A stretch of DNA of 64,000 nucleotides from Chlorophyllum brunneum. Taxonomy: Eukaryota; Basidiomycota; Agaricomycetes; Agaricales; Agaricaceae. The position numbers were made by a program, and so were the translations under genes. Under the pieces are notes generated by a model that was given only the letters and a program-made list of their open reading frames with translations, was not told where the DNA came from and made no database searches. This document shows positions 35,555 to 48,100 of the stretch, piece by piece. Every line of letters starts with the position of its first letter. The stretch's first letter is position 1. The DNA lies in NCBI GenBank assembly GCA_963576785.1, contig OY756148.1:1178001-1242000 (forward strand). Reading direction: 5' to 3'.

Positions 35555-37343
35555 ATGGCTTCGTAAGTCCTTGGAGGTCACCAGTTTTCAAACATAGCTG
35601 ACTCCCCGAAGCACTCCAGGCCCAGGTAGCGATTGCACCTTTCGAACACCGTTGCCGACAATTTCGAGGAAGCGATTGCGTTCATACGCCTCAGTTACAA
35701 ATTTTCAGTCGCAAAAACGACAAAGACTGTCCATGGCTTCACTTGATCCTGACAAAGAGAACGAAGGGGTCCCAACGAGCACTCTTTCGCATGTAGACTC
35801 TCCAGTATGGCATAATTCGTCTTGGATTATCTGGGTATCTGATCCCAGAACCCTGTAGCTCGATAGGTTCGTTTCCAAGAGGCCGAAAATGAATCTCCCT
35901 CTCCAAATCACCCCTCGGACGAAACGGATAAGCAAACAATTCGGCCTCCTCGACGATCGTGTACTCAATTTCAAAGACGAAACTACAGACATTTCGAACG
36001 CACAAGCATCCTCGGGTATCACTACTACCACTGACACCGACACTCTCCACCTGCTGCGCAAGAATGTTTCATCACTGTTTGCAACAATCCCTCCAAAGAA
36101 ACCCACATCGGTTATCGAGAATCTGTTCAAGAGACGACAGTGTCTAGTCGTTCTTGATTCCCCGAATATCCAACCGCACTATGACGCATATCCAGTATCA
36201 TGGTCAAAACAGAATTTGATTGCGGTATCATGTGGGAGGGATGTGTATTATCAAAATCTGAACACCAAAGCTGTGGCACATTTATGTCGGAGCCATGTGT
36301 CGAGCAGTCCCATTTGGACGATTGAATGGGCTGGGAAGAAGAGAGAAACATATCTTGCGTCGGGGATGGAGGATGGTTACTTGCAGATTTGGGACGCGAC
36401 GAGATCTGCTTCGGAGAACAATGGTGGCACGATTCCCAGATACTCTGGAAACTTGATTCAGACCTATCATATTTCGGAGGAGGCAAAGGTGACTGCTTGT
36501 GCATGGGCAGATGATGGAGACGTCCTTGCTGTGGGAGCGAGGGATAAGCGCGTGTCGATATTAGACGTGAGGGTGGAACATGTCGTTGGTATAATTGGGA
36601 CGCACAAGGACAGAGTGCTCGGGATACGTTGGAGCACGGACGGTAACTTCCTTGCGAGTTCCGATTGTGGAGGGGGTGTGTACATTTGGGACAGGAGGGC
36701 TGGAAAAACACTGGCCGAATTCGGGGATGTCCACAGTTCAAGAATGGTACATAAAGCGCCGGTCAAGGTGTGTGTTTCTTTTGAACTTGTGTGTCTACTG
36801 CCGTGCTCATCTTGTCGCCTTCAGGCTCTGGCGTGGTGTTCGTGGAAGCCGGATCTCTTAGCTACGGGTTCGTACTCTCCGGAGGGCAAGATCAAGATAT
36901 GGAGTACATCCACGATTACATCGCATTCACCAGAACCGGTTCAAACCTTCCCGCTCAATACTGCTGTTTACTCGTTACAGTGGTCACCTCATTGCAAAGA
37001 ACTGTTAAGCACCCACGGAGCATCGTTCACTCCTATCTTCTCTCGTTCTTCGTCCTCAAATAGACATAACCCGAACCCCAGTCCAGCAAACCTACAGGTC
37101 AAAGCTGTATTGTCGCCGCTGGCCAATTCAATAACGGTGCATGATTACCCTTCTGGGAAACGTTTGATGTCGTTATCCAACGCACACTCAGGTGTAGTTT
37201 CACACAGTTCTTTGGGCCCAGATGGGGAGAATGTGTTTACGGTATGTCCTGCTGAAGAAACTATCAAGATGTGGCAGGTCTGGAGGAAGCGCCCGAAACC
37301 TCCAAAGGAAAAGAGTGCATTTGACAGGCATCTCATCCGCTGA
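35555..37343 (+). CDS. Cdc20/Fizzy-like WD40 protein (copy 2, C-box, KEN and IR tail)
   Basis: Four exons (35555-35562, 35612-35804, 35859-36767, 36825-37343) give 542 residues. The first exon has only 8 bases. The N-terminus contains FRTPLPTISRKRLRS, a KEN motif (DPDKENEG, about residue 52) and, across the second intron, the C-box-like sequence LDRFVSKRP (residues 68-76; consensus D-R-F-I-P-x-R). The WD40 propeller follows: WTIEWAGKKRETYLASGMED, VTACAWADDGDVLAVGARDK, GIRWSTDGNFLASSDCGGGV, ALAWCSWKPDLLATGSYSPE. The C-terminus is HLIR, the Ile-Arg tail that docks on the APC/C. All features of an APC/C co-activator are therefore present. The closest functional class (mitotic Cdc20, Cdh1 or a meiosis-specific form) cannot be decided by eye. 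Confidence 0.85.
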
Positions 37344-37620
37344 CGGAAAGGGTATCAGAGGCTTAGCTAGTGGTGGTGATTTGTCTATGCAGGACATCTA
37401 CAGGCTCGGTCGAATTTGGGATCGTTAGAGGGAACATATCTTGAAGCTTCTTAATCTTGTCCAGTACTTTCGACGTATAATGTGTACCTATAGGCCTGTA
37501 GGTTATATCAAAACGTTAACAGTTCCCACGATCAGTCAAGTTATGCCACTCACCTCCCTCGCATCTCTTCTGACAAGAACCTACTCACCCAACCAACTGA
37601 TACTTGCGTAAAGATTCTCA

Positions 37621-38123
37621 ATGGCACCAGGACGTGAGTAGTGGCCCCATCCAACTCGAGATGCCTGCATGCCTGACCGAACGGCTTCTTGAAAATGCCA
37701 GAACCCAAGGAGGAGCCAAAACCGCAGCCTATAGGCTACATGCCTATGGTCATTTTATTCACAACCTGTACGCTGTGCGTTTTATTCCTCCTGTGGCGAA
37801 GGGCAGATAGCCTTCGGCAAGTTGTGGCTCACAAGTCAGTTCCTGTCTCTTTTGTCCCTCATGCATCCTCAAACTCAATTTACACCTGGAAAAGGCTTAA
37901 AACGATTACCCGGCGAGAGGGTGGAATCAGACTAAGCGAGGACGACGGCCCGCCAGCGCGGGAGTTCCTTGAAGATGATTACGACGATGACAATGAAGTG
38001 TTACCAGGAAATAACTCGGACGATGAATCTCTCGCACGTCATATACAACCCCAGGCGCAAAGGATAAATGCGGTTTCGGCAGTAGACACGGGTGATACTC
38101 GTGGTGGGGCTACTCAGGGGTAG
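37621..38123 (+). CDS. Small single-pass membrane protein with acidic tail
   Basis: The preferred model has three exons (37621-37633, 37702-37834, 37895-38123) and about 124 residues. A Pro/Glu/Lys-rich start (PEPKEEPKPQPIG) precedes one transmembrane segment (MVILFTTCTLCVLFLLW), then RRADSLRQVVAH, a KTITRREGGIRLSE block and an acidic stretch DDYDDDNEV. The second intron is a multiple of three without a stop, so an unspliced frame from ATG 37689 or 37695 also stays open and gives about 144 residues. No family is recognised; short type III membrane proteins of this sort are common in basidiomycetes. It may be a mitochondrial or ER membrane protein. Confidence 0.6.
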
Positions 38124-38613
38124 TCGGCTCGCGTGGTAGTGAGTCTTCCCTTGATTTTCTTCCGATACTACACTAAGAAACATGCAGTTTAATTCATTTT
38201 ATTATTATTGATATACGGAAATCATATGCTACCCTTCCAAGCATTGTACTTGTACTGTGTGTCCCCCCCCCCCGCGGCTCTCAAGCATACCCGCAACTCG
38301 TACAGCGCTATTCGGACCAATAGCATCAGAAAGGGAGCAGCCCGACAAGGTCTTTGTGCTGATTTGGGATCAGCTGGATCAGGGTGGCTGATAGAAGCAC
38401 GCTGTATCAAGTTAAAATTGCAAAACGTGGATGTTTCTTCCCATCACCGAATTATCGCGGAGACCTCGACGACCCCTCTTAGGCCGCTCGTTCTCGTGTC
38501 GTTCTTGTGCCGAGTTTTCTCCTCGCGTCTGTGGGACAGCAACCTTTGACGAGAAAAGGTCCCGTCGGGTCTCAAGATCCTCGGGTCCTCAATCTATATG
38601 GAGTTTCTAATGA
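38124..38613. other. Intergenic spacer with an 11-C run
   Basis: No gene is seen. A homopolymer of 11 C bases lies at 38263-38273. The right part leads into the promoter of the first GH115 gene. Confidence 0.4.
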
Positions 38614-38621
38614 TATAAAAA
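38614..38621 (+). promoter_or_regulatory. TATA box of GH115 copy 1
   Basis: TATAAAAA lies 45 bases before the ATG at 38659, in the position expected for a strongly regulated fungal secreted-enzyme gene. Confidence 0.45.
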
Positions 38622-38658
38622 TGGGAGGCTTTGTAGAATGTTATCGAGCTGAAGCAAG

Positions 38659-41600
38659 ATGGCGCTACAAGGTGCTAAGCCTCTGTTTCTTCTTTCTGCC
38701 GTCCTCGCGAGCTTCTGGGGTGGAGCGTATGCTGCAATTGGCGCACCCTCCTGTGTGGCCTTTAATTCTGCCCACGACACATTCCCGATTGTCAGCCATA
38801 GGCATGCTGCACCTGTTTTCGTTTCCCCGGACGACTGGCCTGGTGTTCAACGTGCAGCTGGGGACTTTGTCGCTGATATCGAAAGGGTTACGGGTGTTAA
38901 ACCAACCCTCGCTAACCTCACACTTGATGCGAAATCCCCCCCTATGGCGAAGACTTCGCTACCCGTTTTCGTCGGTACATTGGGTCGTTCCGCCTTGATC
39001 GATTCCATTGTGAATTCTACTGGTCTCGATGTTTCTGGTGTTCGTGGACAATGGGAAGCATTCGTATCCAAGGAAGTCCAAAACCCTATACCTGGGGTGG
39101 AGAGGGGATATGTTATTGTTGGAGCTGACAAGCGAGGGACCATCTATGCTCTATATGAGCATTCGGAGCAATTTGGTGAGCTTCTTGTTCCATGCTCCTC
39201 CCTCCACCATCCCACATGACACTCCGCATTAACGTCATTTGTAATAATATACTAACGCCGAATCTCTCTAATCAAGGTGTATCACCGTGGTACTGGTGAG
39301 CCTGGTCCCTAAATTTAACTCCTTGGTTCCTGCTGACGAACCACCCATATGATCCAGGTGGGCTGATGTTCCTACCACCAAACATTCAGAATTATTTGTG
39401 AAGTCCGATGGGTGCGCCCATGGAACTCCAACGGTCAAATATAGAGGCATATTCCTGAATGATGAACAGCCATGCTTGCAGACTTGGGCTATGGTTAAGT
39501 TTACGAATGGGACCGGATCGCCGGACTTGAATTCGCCCTTTAACCACAAGTTTTATACTATGCTGTGCGTATTGGTGCTTACGTGCCGATGGTCATGTGA
39601 ATTGACGAACAACAGGTTTGAGCTATTGTTGCGTCTGAAGGTGAATTATCTCTGGCCTGGTGAGCACCTGTTCTTGCCTAATCCAATCTTCATACTGATG
39701 ATATCTCAGCTATGTGGGGAAGGTGATAATTCTGTTGCCGTTTGTTCCGTATTCCCGTGGTTAAAATCTCTATTATTTTGTTTCTCCGGCGTTTCTCAGT
39801 GCATTCGGCATGGATGACCCCCTCAACCAGTTCTACGCCGATATGTACGGCATTGCTATGGGTACTAGGTATGTATATGTTGGCAGTTCAGGTGGGCATT
39901 CGGGAAAAGTTGACGATTCTTCGTTAGTCACCAAGAACCAATGATGAGATCCACACCGAACGAGTTCACACTTGTCGGCAAAGGTGCATGGGACTATACC
40001 AACAACAAACAAAACATCTACGATTATTGGATGGATGGTGCCAAGCGTGCACAACCTTATGAGTCAGTTTATACTCTTGGCATGCGCGGATTTGGCGATA
40101 GTGAGCTTCTTCTCATTTACAAAAGACGACCCGCGGTTACCAACTGATGTCCCTTAGAGCCTTTATCCGAGAATACGGATATTCAGCTTTTGGAGGAAGT
40201 CATTGACGACCAGACCACTATTCTCAAGACGGTTTATGGGTCCGACATTGATGTCACACAAATTCCTCAAATCTGGACGCTTTGTGAGCCTTTACCGCGC
40301 GACTCCCTCTGGCCAACCCTTGACATGCCTTTGTTACAGATCAAGAAGTGGAAGGATACTATGACGATGGCATGCGGGTACCAGACTACGTAACCCTACT
40401 TTGGGCAGATGATCTCTTTGGCAATGTTCGAAGGTATCCCTTGGCTTCCGAGAGGAATAGGACTGGCGGTGCTGGTGTCTACTATCATGTGAATGGCTTC
40501 GCCTCCCTTTGTGCTGGTATATTAACGGACTATAGCTTGACTTGGTCGGCCCACCAAGAAGTTATAAATGGATTACTGTAAGTGACTGCAATGTCGAATT
40601 ACAGGTCGTAGAACTGATCACCAAAAATCAGACCAGCCAAATCCCGAAGGTCGGCTATTTCTCCCCGCTCGGAGGTAACCGGTGATTAAACGAGATCCGT
40701 CTAGATCTATGAGGAGATGTCGATCGCGATTGAACGCAACGCGTCGCGTCTATGGGTTCTCAACGTCGGCGATTTGAAACCTTACGAGCGCGAGACGGAG
40801 TTCTTCATAACCTATGGTTGGAACTCGAGTCGATGGAACCCTGATAACCTCGATACCTTTGTCTCAGGATGGGCACAGAGAGAATTCGGTCTTAACCCCG
40901 AGCAAGCGGATACTGTAGCCGAGATCGTCGCAAATTTGACGAGGTTCAATGATGTTAGGAAACCAGAGCTATGGAATTCAACGACCTTTAGCTTGATCAA
41001 TTACAGAGAGTACGTCTCCTGATTATTGCTGTTTTGTGCAGCCTTCAACTGAAGACACCTTTGTTATTAGGGCCGAACGGTGGATTGATGGTTGGGACAG
41101 GTTAGAGAAGGCTTCGACTAACATCTACTCGAGACTCTCGGGAGCTGTCAAACCTGCCTTCTTCGAGACGGTACACCATCCCGTCAGCGCGAGTGCCAAT
41201 GTCGCCCGCTTGGTAAGTCTTTGAATTCGCGGCAAAACCTATCGTTAATGAAATTCATAGCTCATGAACATTGGAATGAACAACTTGCGGTCTTCTCAAG
41301 CTTTCGTGCGTCACTATCTATTACAATCCTGTGCTCTCGCTAACTTCTGGCTAGCTCAGTACAAATGACTTCGCTGACACAGCCGAAGAATTGTTCGAAC
41401 ATGACTGGGACTTTGAGAACGAGTATCACACTATGCTCGACGGTAGGTTCCACGATAAGCCACCTCGCGATCATCACTGAGCTTGCACAACCCTCAGGCA
41501 AATGGGTGCAGTAAGTTAATTCGCCGGTTGCGGAAAGCATGATGCTGACTCCCACACCAAGTATGATGGATCAGACTCGTAAGTAAATTCTAGGGTTCAA

Positions 41601-42978
41601 AATATGTATCGACCAACTGGGTGACTAGACCTTGGCTATTACTATTGGCAACAACCGATGGCAAACTCGTAAGTGTGCCGCCATAATCATCGAGTTTCTG
41701 TCACCTTTTTTCCAGTATGAACGCCGTAAACCGTGTTCAAAGGCGCAAACAAGTCCTTGCCGGCTTTATGCGCCTTGCTCCTGAGGGAATACGTGGGGCA
41801 TGGTGTGAAATTCTATAACTCTACAATCTACGGTGTTCTGACGGACTGACAGGCCTGGCGACAATCCATTCCAATGCGCTCAGGGCTACAACTGCCCCCC
41901 TCCTACGGTTACCTTTGATTCTTTCTCAGTCTTCTCCAACCGCTATGTCGACATCGGAGCTGGAGGACCCTCACCGTTCACTTTCAAAGTTTCGAGCAAC
42001 GCCTCTTGGGTCCAGATCTCTCCTTCTTCTGGCTCTATTTCTCCAAAGAGCCCCGAGAAGAGAGTATTCTTCAGCGTTCAAGACTGGTCGGGCCTCAGCA
42101 ATGGCATGAATACCGCTCAGGTCACTTTCACCGGAACTGCGAAAGACCAACCCTCTATGTCTGTTACTGTCTTTGTCAACGCTATCAAGGCAGGGAGTGT
42201 TGGCGATTTCCATGGTATAATCAAGCTCACTCAGCGCTCTGCGATCACGAAGTTCACACAATGATAGGCTTCGTTGAAGGTGACGGTGTTGTCTCAATGG
42301 AGGCAGCTCATGCTACGCGTAATACAACTGTCGACGGCATTGCTTGGAAGGAGTTGCCTGGCCTTGGGAGAACACTGTCCGGAGTTACTCCTTGGCCTCG
42401 CACGGATGAGGCCTTCAAAGCTGGAGCAGGCCCAACCCTGTGCGTGGATACTGGCTTGACCAACCTCCCTGGTCTGACTATGACACTTTAGGGAGTATGA
42501 CTTCTTCAACTTCAACTCTATCGAGGGGTCCGGTAATATCACAGCAACAGCCTTCCTTTCACCCTCCAACAATGGGAATGGGCCGGATCGGCCTTTGACT
42601 ATTGCTATCGGATTAGATTCACAAACCCCCATCGTTCATCAGCCTATGCCTGACGCTGCTCCGGGTAAACAGCCCGCGGCTTGGGATGGGGTTGACGGCT
42701 TCGCTGCTAACTCGATCATACCTGTTGAAACGAAATTTATGGGAGTATCCCCAGGAAAGCACACTCTGAAGGTACGGGTCATATTACTCCCTGACCGAGA
42801 TCTCAACAAAATTATCCGCCCACAGATCATGATGACCGAGCCTGCCGTTGTTGTGCAGAAGATTGTGATTGGTGAGTCGGGATCTTTTTTTGGCACAAAA
42901 GTTGGAATACTGACGTCTACAGATGTTGGAGGGTTACAACCCAGCTACTTGGGTCCACCGGAGAGTCTTCGCGTTTGA
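38659..42978 (+). CDS. GH115 xylan alpha-1,2-glucuronidase (copy 1)
   Basis: A multi-exon gene encoding about 1000 residues, with a signal peptide (PLFLLSAVLASFWGGAYA), so it is secreted. Family blocks appear in order: FVSPDDWPGVQRAAGDFV, GVERGYVIVGADKRGTIYAL, YEHSEQFG, SPWYWWADVP across splices, KYRGIFLNDEQPCL, LLLRLKVNYLWPAMW, HQEPMMRSTPNEF, YTLGMRGFGD, VPDYVTLLWADD, TGGAGVYYH, VLNVGDLKPYE and FVSGWAQREFG. The C-terminal beta-domains carry RYVDIGAGGPSPFTF, GFVEGDGVVSMEAAHATR and YLGPPESLRV before TGA 42976-42978. GH115 enzymes remove (4-O-methyl)glucuronic acid side chains from xylan, including from internal residues. All exons join without stops, including the difficult part 40480-40720, so the gene looks active. 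An intron at 42772-42825 is absent from copy 2. Confidence 0.93.
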
Positions 42979-43478
42979 GATATGTATGTCATAACTCCAA
43001 TTTTCAGGGTTTTTTTTACTTGCGAGCTTTTGAACTCTCCTATGTTCGACGGCTATAAAAATCATGGAGTATTGTACTCCAAAAATTATGATGACACACC
43101 CTGAACCTGTGCTACGAACTCGTCGGGATCTTTCCTTTTCAGACTTCTCAAACGGTCGCGCAAACATTTGTCGCGCCCAAATATACTGCTCAGAACCACG
43201 ATAACTCCAAGCCCCAATACATTGGACCTGGTTGGGGACGGCAACTAGCTTGAAACACTTTAACGGGCAACACGGCTTATTGGCCTGTTTGGAGAGCAAA
43301 AGGCAGCGCCAGGACGTGGATAAGTACTCCAAGTGTGCCGCACAGCTTGTGGATGAAACAATTTCACGGCGAGTAAAATGGTAATAATAATTTTAGTTGG
43401 AACAATGCCGATGGGTGAGCGCCGTTTTCCTTCCTCCGCAGCCGAAATATCTAGTGGAGAAAAGACCGCCAGAGAACA
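42979..43478. other. Intergenic spacer
   Basis: No coding pattern. It holds the 3' end of GH115 copy 1 and the promoter of the glycopeptide-like gene. Confidence 0.35.
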
Positions 43479-43485
43479 TATAAAT
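43479..43485 (+). promoter_or_regulatory. TATA box of the glycopeptide-like gene
   Basis: TATAAAT lies 51-57 bases before the ATG at 43536. Assigned by motif and spacing only. Confidence 0.45.
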
Positions 43486-43535
43486 GAGCCTCCCACCAGC
43501 CATCCAAGTAGTTTATCCAAATCTCCCATATCATC

Positions 43536-44455
43536 ATGAAGTTGTCTACCATTGCTGTCACTCTCGCCACTGCTGTCGGTGCCTTGGCTGAAAGCCATAC
43601 CGTTCATTTTAATAATAAGTGCGTGTTTCAGCCTCTTCCTCATTGTCGATAACGTTATTCATTTTGTGCACGACTAGATGCGGCTCTGGCACTGTAAGCT
43701 ATCACATCGACGCTTGTATATGCTGAGTTAACTCCGCCCATCTAGCCCGTGCTCATCCAAGGTCCCAATGTCCTCGCCCGTGGCAAGGATTACACTTCAA
43801 ACGGACCCATCAATTCCGCCATTGCGTGAGTCTTGTATTTTAGCAGGTGTCACCTCTTGCTCATCTACCGGCTCTCAGCTATCTGGACAATGGTATGCAG
43901 TATATCCCTTGTCCTTCCTTATTTGCACTCATCACACTACTGAAGGGAAATGCGGTTTTAATGGCGAAAATTGCATTACCGTGGAGTTGACCTTGACCAA
44001 TCCCGACCCGTCCAAGCCTGGATCTGGTTCTAGCGTCGACCTCTCCTTGATCCCTCCGTGAGTCTTCAGCCCTACTCACTAGTAATTATGACCATCTAAC
44101 TAGTTCCTCGCGAACGTTTAGCCACGCCTTTTCTCAGCGCGCTGGATTCCAGTACGTCAAGAAGATGATACATTCCGTTTGACGAGACAATCTCACGAAA
44201 CTTCATGCCAGGTACAAGAATGGATGCACTCAGGGTACCAGTTGTGAGTTACATTGGGATGAGGTATCTCAAATTCAACAGCGGTTAAACTTTGATTATA
44301 GGCGATAAACCTGACTGCACAACTGCGTTCCATAAGCCACCTCAAACCGGCAAGCAGATTGCATGCCAAAAGGCTGATGTACGAGTTTATCATATACCGT
44401 TGAAAAACTGATCCTCAACTCTCAACAGGTCGACCTGGATATCACTTTCTGTTAA
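43536..44455 (+). CDS. Small secreted Cys-rich 'glycopeptide' family protein
   Basis: A densely split gene of about eight small exons joined by introns of 45-60 bases, encoding about 155 residues. It begins with a signal peptide (MKLSTIAVTLATAVGALA, cleavage before ESHTVHF). The mature part reads VHFNNKCGSGTPVLIQGPNV, DYTSNGPINSAIAYLDNGKC, CITVELTLTNP, SGSSVDLSLIPPHAFS, GCTQGTSCDKPDC and ends VDLDITFC. About ten cysteines suggest several disulfides. The family is common among mushrooms and is often annotated 'glycopeptide'; it resembles a reduced thaumatin-like fold, but its role is not known. It lies between two GH115 genes on the same strand, so co-expression during growth on plant cell wall is possible. 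Confidence 0.8.
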
Positions 44456-45151
44456 AGAGATCGACTTCCAACACTACCCGGCTCCACGGCCCTATGTGTC
44501 TCTCTGGACTTGGAGGGTATATTCAGCCTGCCTGGGTAGAAATGTTATTCCGTATATATATAGTGCTCCGAACATTGTTACTAAACAAGAGTTGATGACC
44601 TGATCGATCATGAAATGATGCTGATTGCCGACTTAAGAGCATCGATTCGTTTATTTTGAGCTTTCATGACGCGTGGTTCCCTCAAAAGATCCTACTTGTT
44701 CATTTCTTCTCATAACCAACCTTCACTCAGCCCCGTTTATATCCTAGCTCCAATATGCTCCCAGGCGATCAACCACCACCTCGAACACAATTGCACAAAT
44801 GTGTCGTTGACTTTTATTGACCTTAAATATTCTCCATGCAACTTAGAAGTCTATGCAACGAGTTCTTCGGACTGGGGATATCCGAGAACTCAGGGCAACC
44901 ATTGCGGAAACCAAACGACGGCGGAGTGACCCAAGACCGCATGGTTTCCTAGAAGGTGGGTATTTTCATCTCCGGAACCCTGAAGAAGTGCTCCGAGATT
45001 TAGCCACACGAGGTCACAAGGGCCCCTCAATGGTAGGTGCTTGATGCCTGCGTGATGGTACTGGCGAGAAGCCCATGGGGAGCGCCTACAAAAGTACGGA
45101 GTCTAACATTGCCCAGACTCTCTGCCAGCCCCGGGAGTTTTCCATTTCCAC
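44456..45151. other. Intergenic spacer
   Basis: Short frames (for example 44853-45044) have a basic, Arg-rich translation but no partner exon or family. I see no gene. The right end is the upstream region of GH115 copy 2. Confidence 0.35.
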
Positions 45152-48100
45152 ATGGCGCGACTTTTGCTCGTCGCCGGTTTGTGTGTCTTACTTGACCAAG
45201 CCTTTGCCATCGGGCAAGCCGCTTGCGTTGCATTCCAAGCCTCCAACACAAGATTCCCGATCGTCACGAAGCACAAAGCCGCACCCGTCCTAGTTTCTTC
45301 GGACGACTGGCCTGGCGTGCACCGCGCGGCCTCTGACTTTGTGACGGACATCCACCAGGTCACTGGCGCCAAGGTTTCGTTGACAAACGTAACATCAACA
45401 ACGAAGCTTGACAAAGACGCTCCTATTATCATTGGCACTCTCGGCAACTCATCCCTAATCGACAGTGTCATCAACGCTACTGGCATCGACGTCTCCTCCA
45501 TACGTGGACAATGGGAGTCTTTCCTCTCCCGTGAAGTTAAGAATCCACTGCCCGGCGTGTCGAACGCGTATGTTATCATTGGAGCGGATAAGCGTGGAAC
45601 GATTTATGGCTTGTACGATCATTCCGAGCAATTCGGTATGTGATGATACGTGATTTCCTGGTGCGCTACCTAACGGGATCCTTAACCAGGCGTTTCCCCT
45701 TGGTATTGGCAAGTTGAAATTCCTTCCCGATCGAGAAAGGTTCATTTAATCAACTGAATCTGTAGGTGGGCCGATGTCCCAACAACAAAACATTCTGAAC
45801 TCTACATAGAGTCCGCAGGATGTTCACACGGCTCACCGACCGTCAAGTTTCGCGGCATTTTTTTAAACGATGAACAGCCTGCACTCCAGAACTGGGCCGC
45901 TGCTAAGTTTACTAATGGCACAGGTGCACCTCATACCGGATCCCCTTTCAACTCGAAGTTTTACACGAAGCTGTATGTTCAGACCAAATTTACTATCTCG
46001 CCCATCCTCCCTCACCTTCACTTTAGATTTGAGCTCATCCTGCGTATGAAGGGAAACTACCTCTGGCCAGCTATGTGGAGCAGGTACTTCTATTGTGGAC
46101 ATCTTTAAGACATATGTATAACTCTTATCACCTCAGCGCGTTCGGCATAGACGACCCCCAAAACCAATTCCTCGCAGACTTGTACGGTATTGTCATGGGT
46201 ACAAGGTGTGTGTTCTTCCAGTCATAGCTGACCTTAGTTAAAATAAAATATAGTCATCAGGAGCCAATGATGCGGTCTACACCTGTCGAGTTCAGTGTCG
46301 AGTTCCCGAACGTGGCCTGGGACTATGTTGCGAACAACGATACGATCAAAAAGTATTGGTTGGAAGGCACTCAGCGCGCCAAGAACTTTGAATCCGTCTA
46401 CACATTGGGCATGCGTGGTTTCGGCGATTGTGCGTCTACATCTTTGTTTTTTTTTTGTTTTCTGTGCGTCTGCTAAGTCATCACAGTGCCTCTTTCTGAG
46501 GATACCAATATTGGTCTCTTGGAGCAAGTCATAAAAGACCAGACCGACATTCTCCATCAAGTCTATGGTCAAGATTTTGATGTTTCAACCATTCCTCAAA
46601 TCTGGGCCCTCTGTTAGTCTGGCTACCTTTCTAGGGTGGGGTCGCGACTGAGTAAGATCTACAGATAAAGAGGTCGAAGCGTACTATGATGATGGCTTGC
46701 AAGTTCCTGACTACGTAACTCTACTGTGGAGTGATGATAAGTGAGCTAATCTGATACTTGTCTTCCATTTTTTTTTTGAACACTACAACGACAGTTGGGG
46801 CAATATTCGTCGGTATCCTGTTGAATCGGAACGCAAGAGGAGCGGTGGTGCTGGTGTCTACTATCATGTGGGCTGTCCCCCCTATTGTCACATACTCAGA
46901 AGCTAATTCTTGCTACCTTCAGGTTGACTATGTAAGTTTTGTACACCTTTCCTTGGACAGTTATCTTACAACTGTATAGGTCGGAGACCCTCGTGATTAC
47001 AAGTGGATCATAGTAGGTTGTTCCGCTGTCTCCTGGTTTGTTTGAGCTCATGATCTTCCTCAAGTCGAGCCAAATCGAGAAAATCTATGAACAAATGTCT
47101 GTTGCCGTCGACCGTGAGGCCAACCGCGTGTGGATTCTCAACGTCGGTGATATGAAACCCTATGAGCGTGAGATCGAGTTTTTCCTCGGTTACGGCTGGA
47201 ATGCTACCCGCTGGTCCCCCGAGAACATCAATACCTTCGTCACCGGATGGGCTCAGCGTGAATTTGATGTTCCCGACGAGACCGCCGCTCAAATTACCGA
47301 TATTGTTGCCAACCTGACCAGGTTCAATGCTCGCCGCAAGCCCGAGCTCCTCGATGCCGCTACCTATAGCTTGATCGATTATCGCGAGTAGGCTTCGTGA
47401 TTTCTATCTTCCATATAGCCAGGATTGACCCGCGTCTAGAGCAGAAAGTGTTCTTGCTGCTTGGGGAGACTTGGAAAAATCCTCGACGACTATCTATAAT
47501 GACCTTAGTCGTGACTTCAAGCCTTCATATTACCAGCTTATCCATTACCCCGTACTTGCTAGCAGCAACGTTGGCAAACTGGTGTGTCGGTCTTGTATTG
47601 ACTTCGTTGCGCAAAACTGACGTGCTGAACCACAGATCATCTCTGCCGGCCAGAACAACCTCAGGGCGTCCCAGGCCAGGGTATGTTGAACTTTCTTGAT
47701 GAAAGCGGAATGTACTCAGAGGATGGCAGCTAAGTACCAATGATCTTGCCGATACCGTTGCAGAGCTCTTTGAACACGACTTCGACCTCGAGACGGACTA
47801 CCATAAACTCCTTGACGGCAAATGGGTTCAGTATGTTAAACCGCCCCTCTCAACGTAGCATACTGATTGAGATTGTAGCATGATGGATCAAACCCGCCTC
47901 GGCTACTACTACTGGCAGCAGCCCATGACCAACTCGTGAGCATCTCTACGCACTATCCTTTCATTAATGACTTGATGTTCATGATGATTAAAGTATGCCT
48001 GCTGTCAATCGTGTCCAGGGTAGGAAACAGGTCTTGGCTGGTGTCATGAGGATTATTCCTGAGGGTACCCGTGGAGCCTGGTGGGTATCATTGACTTTCT

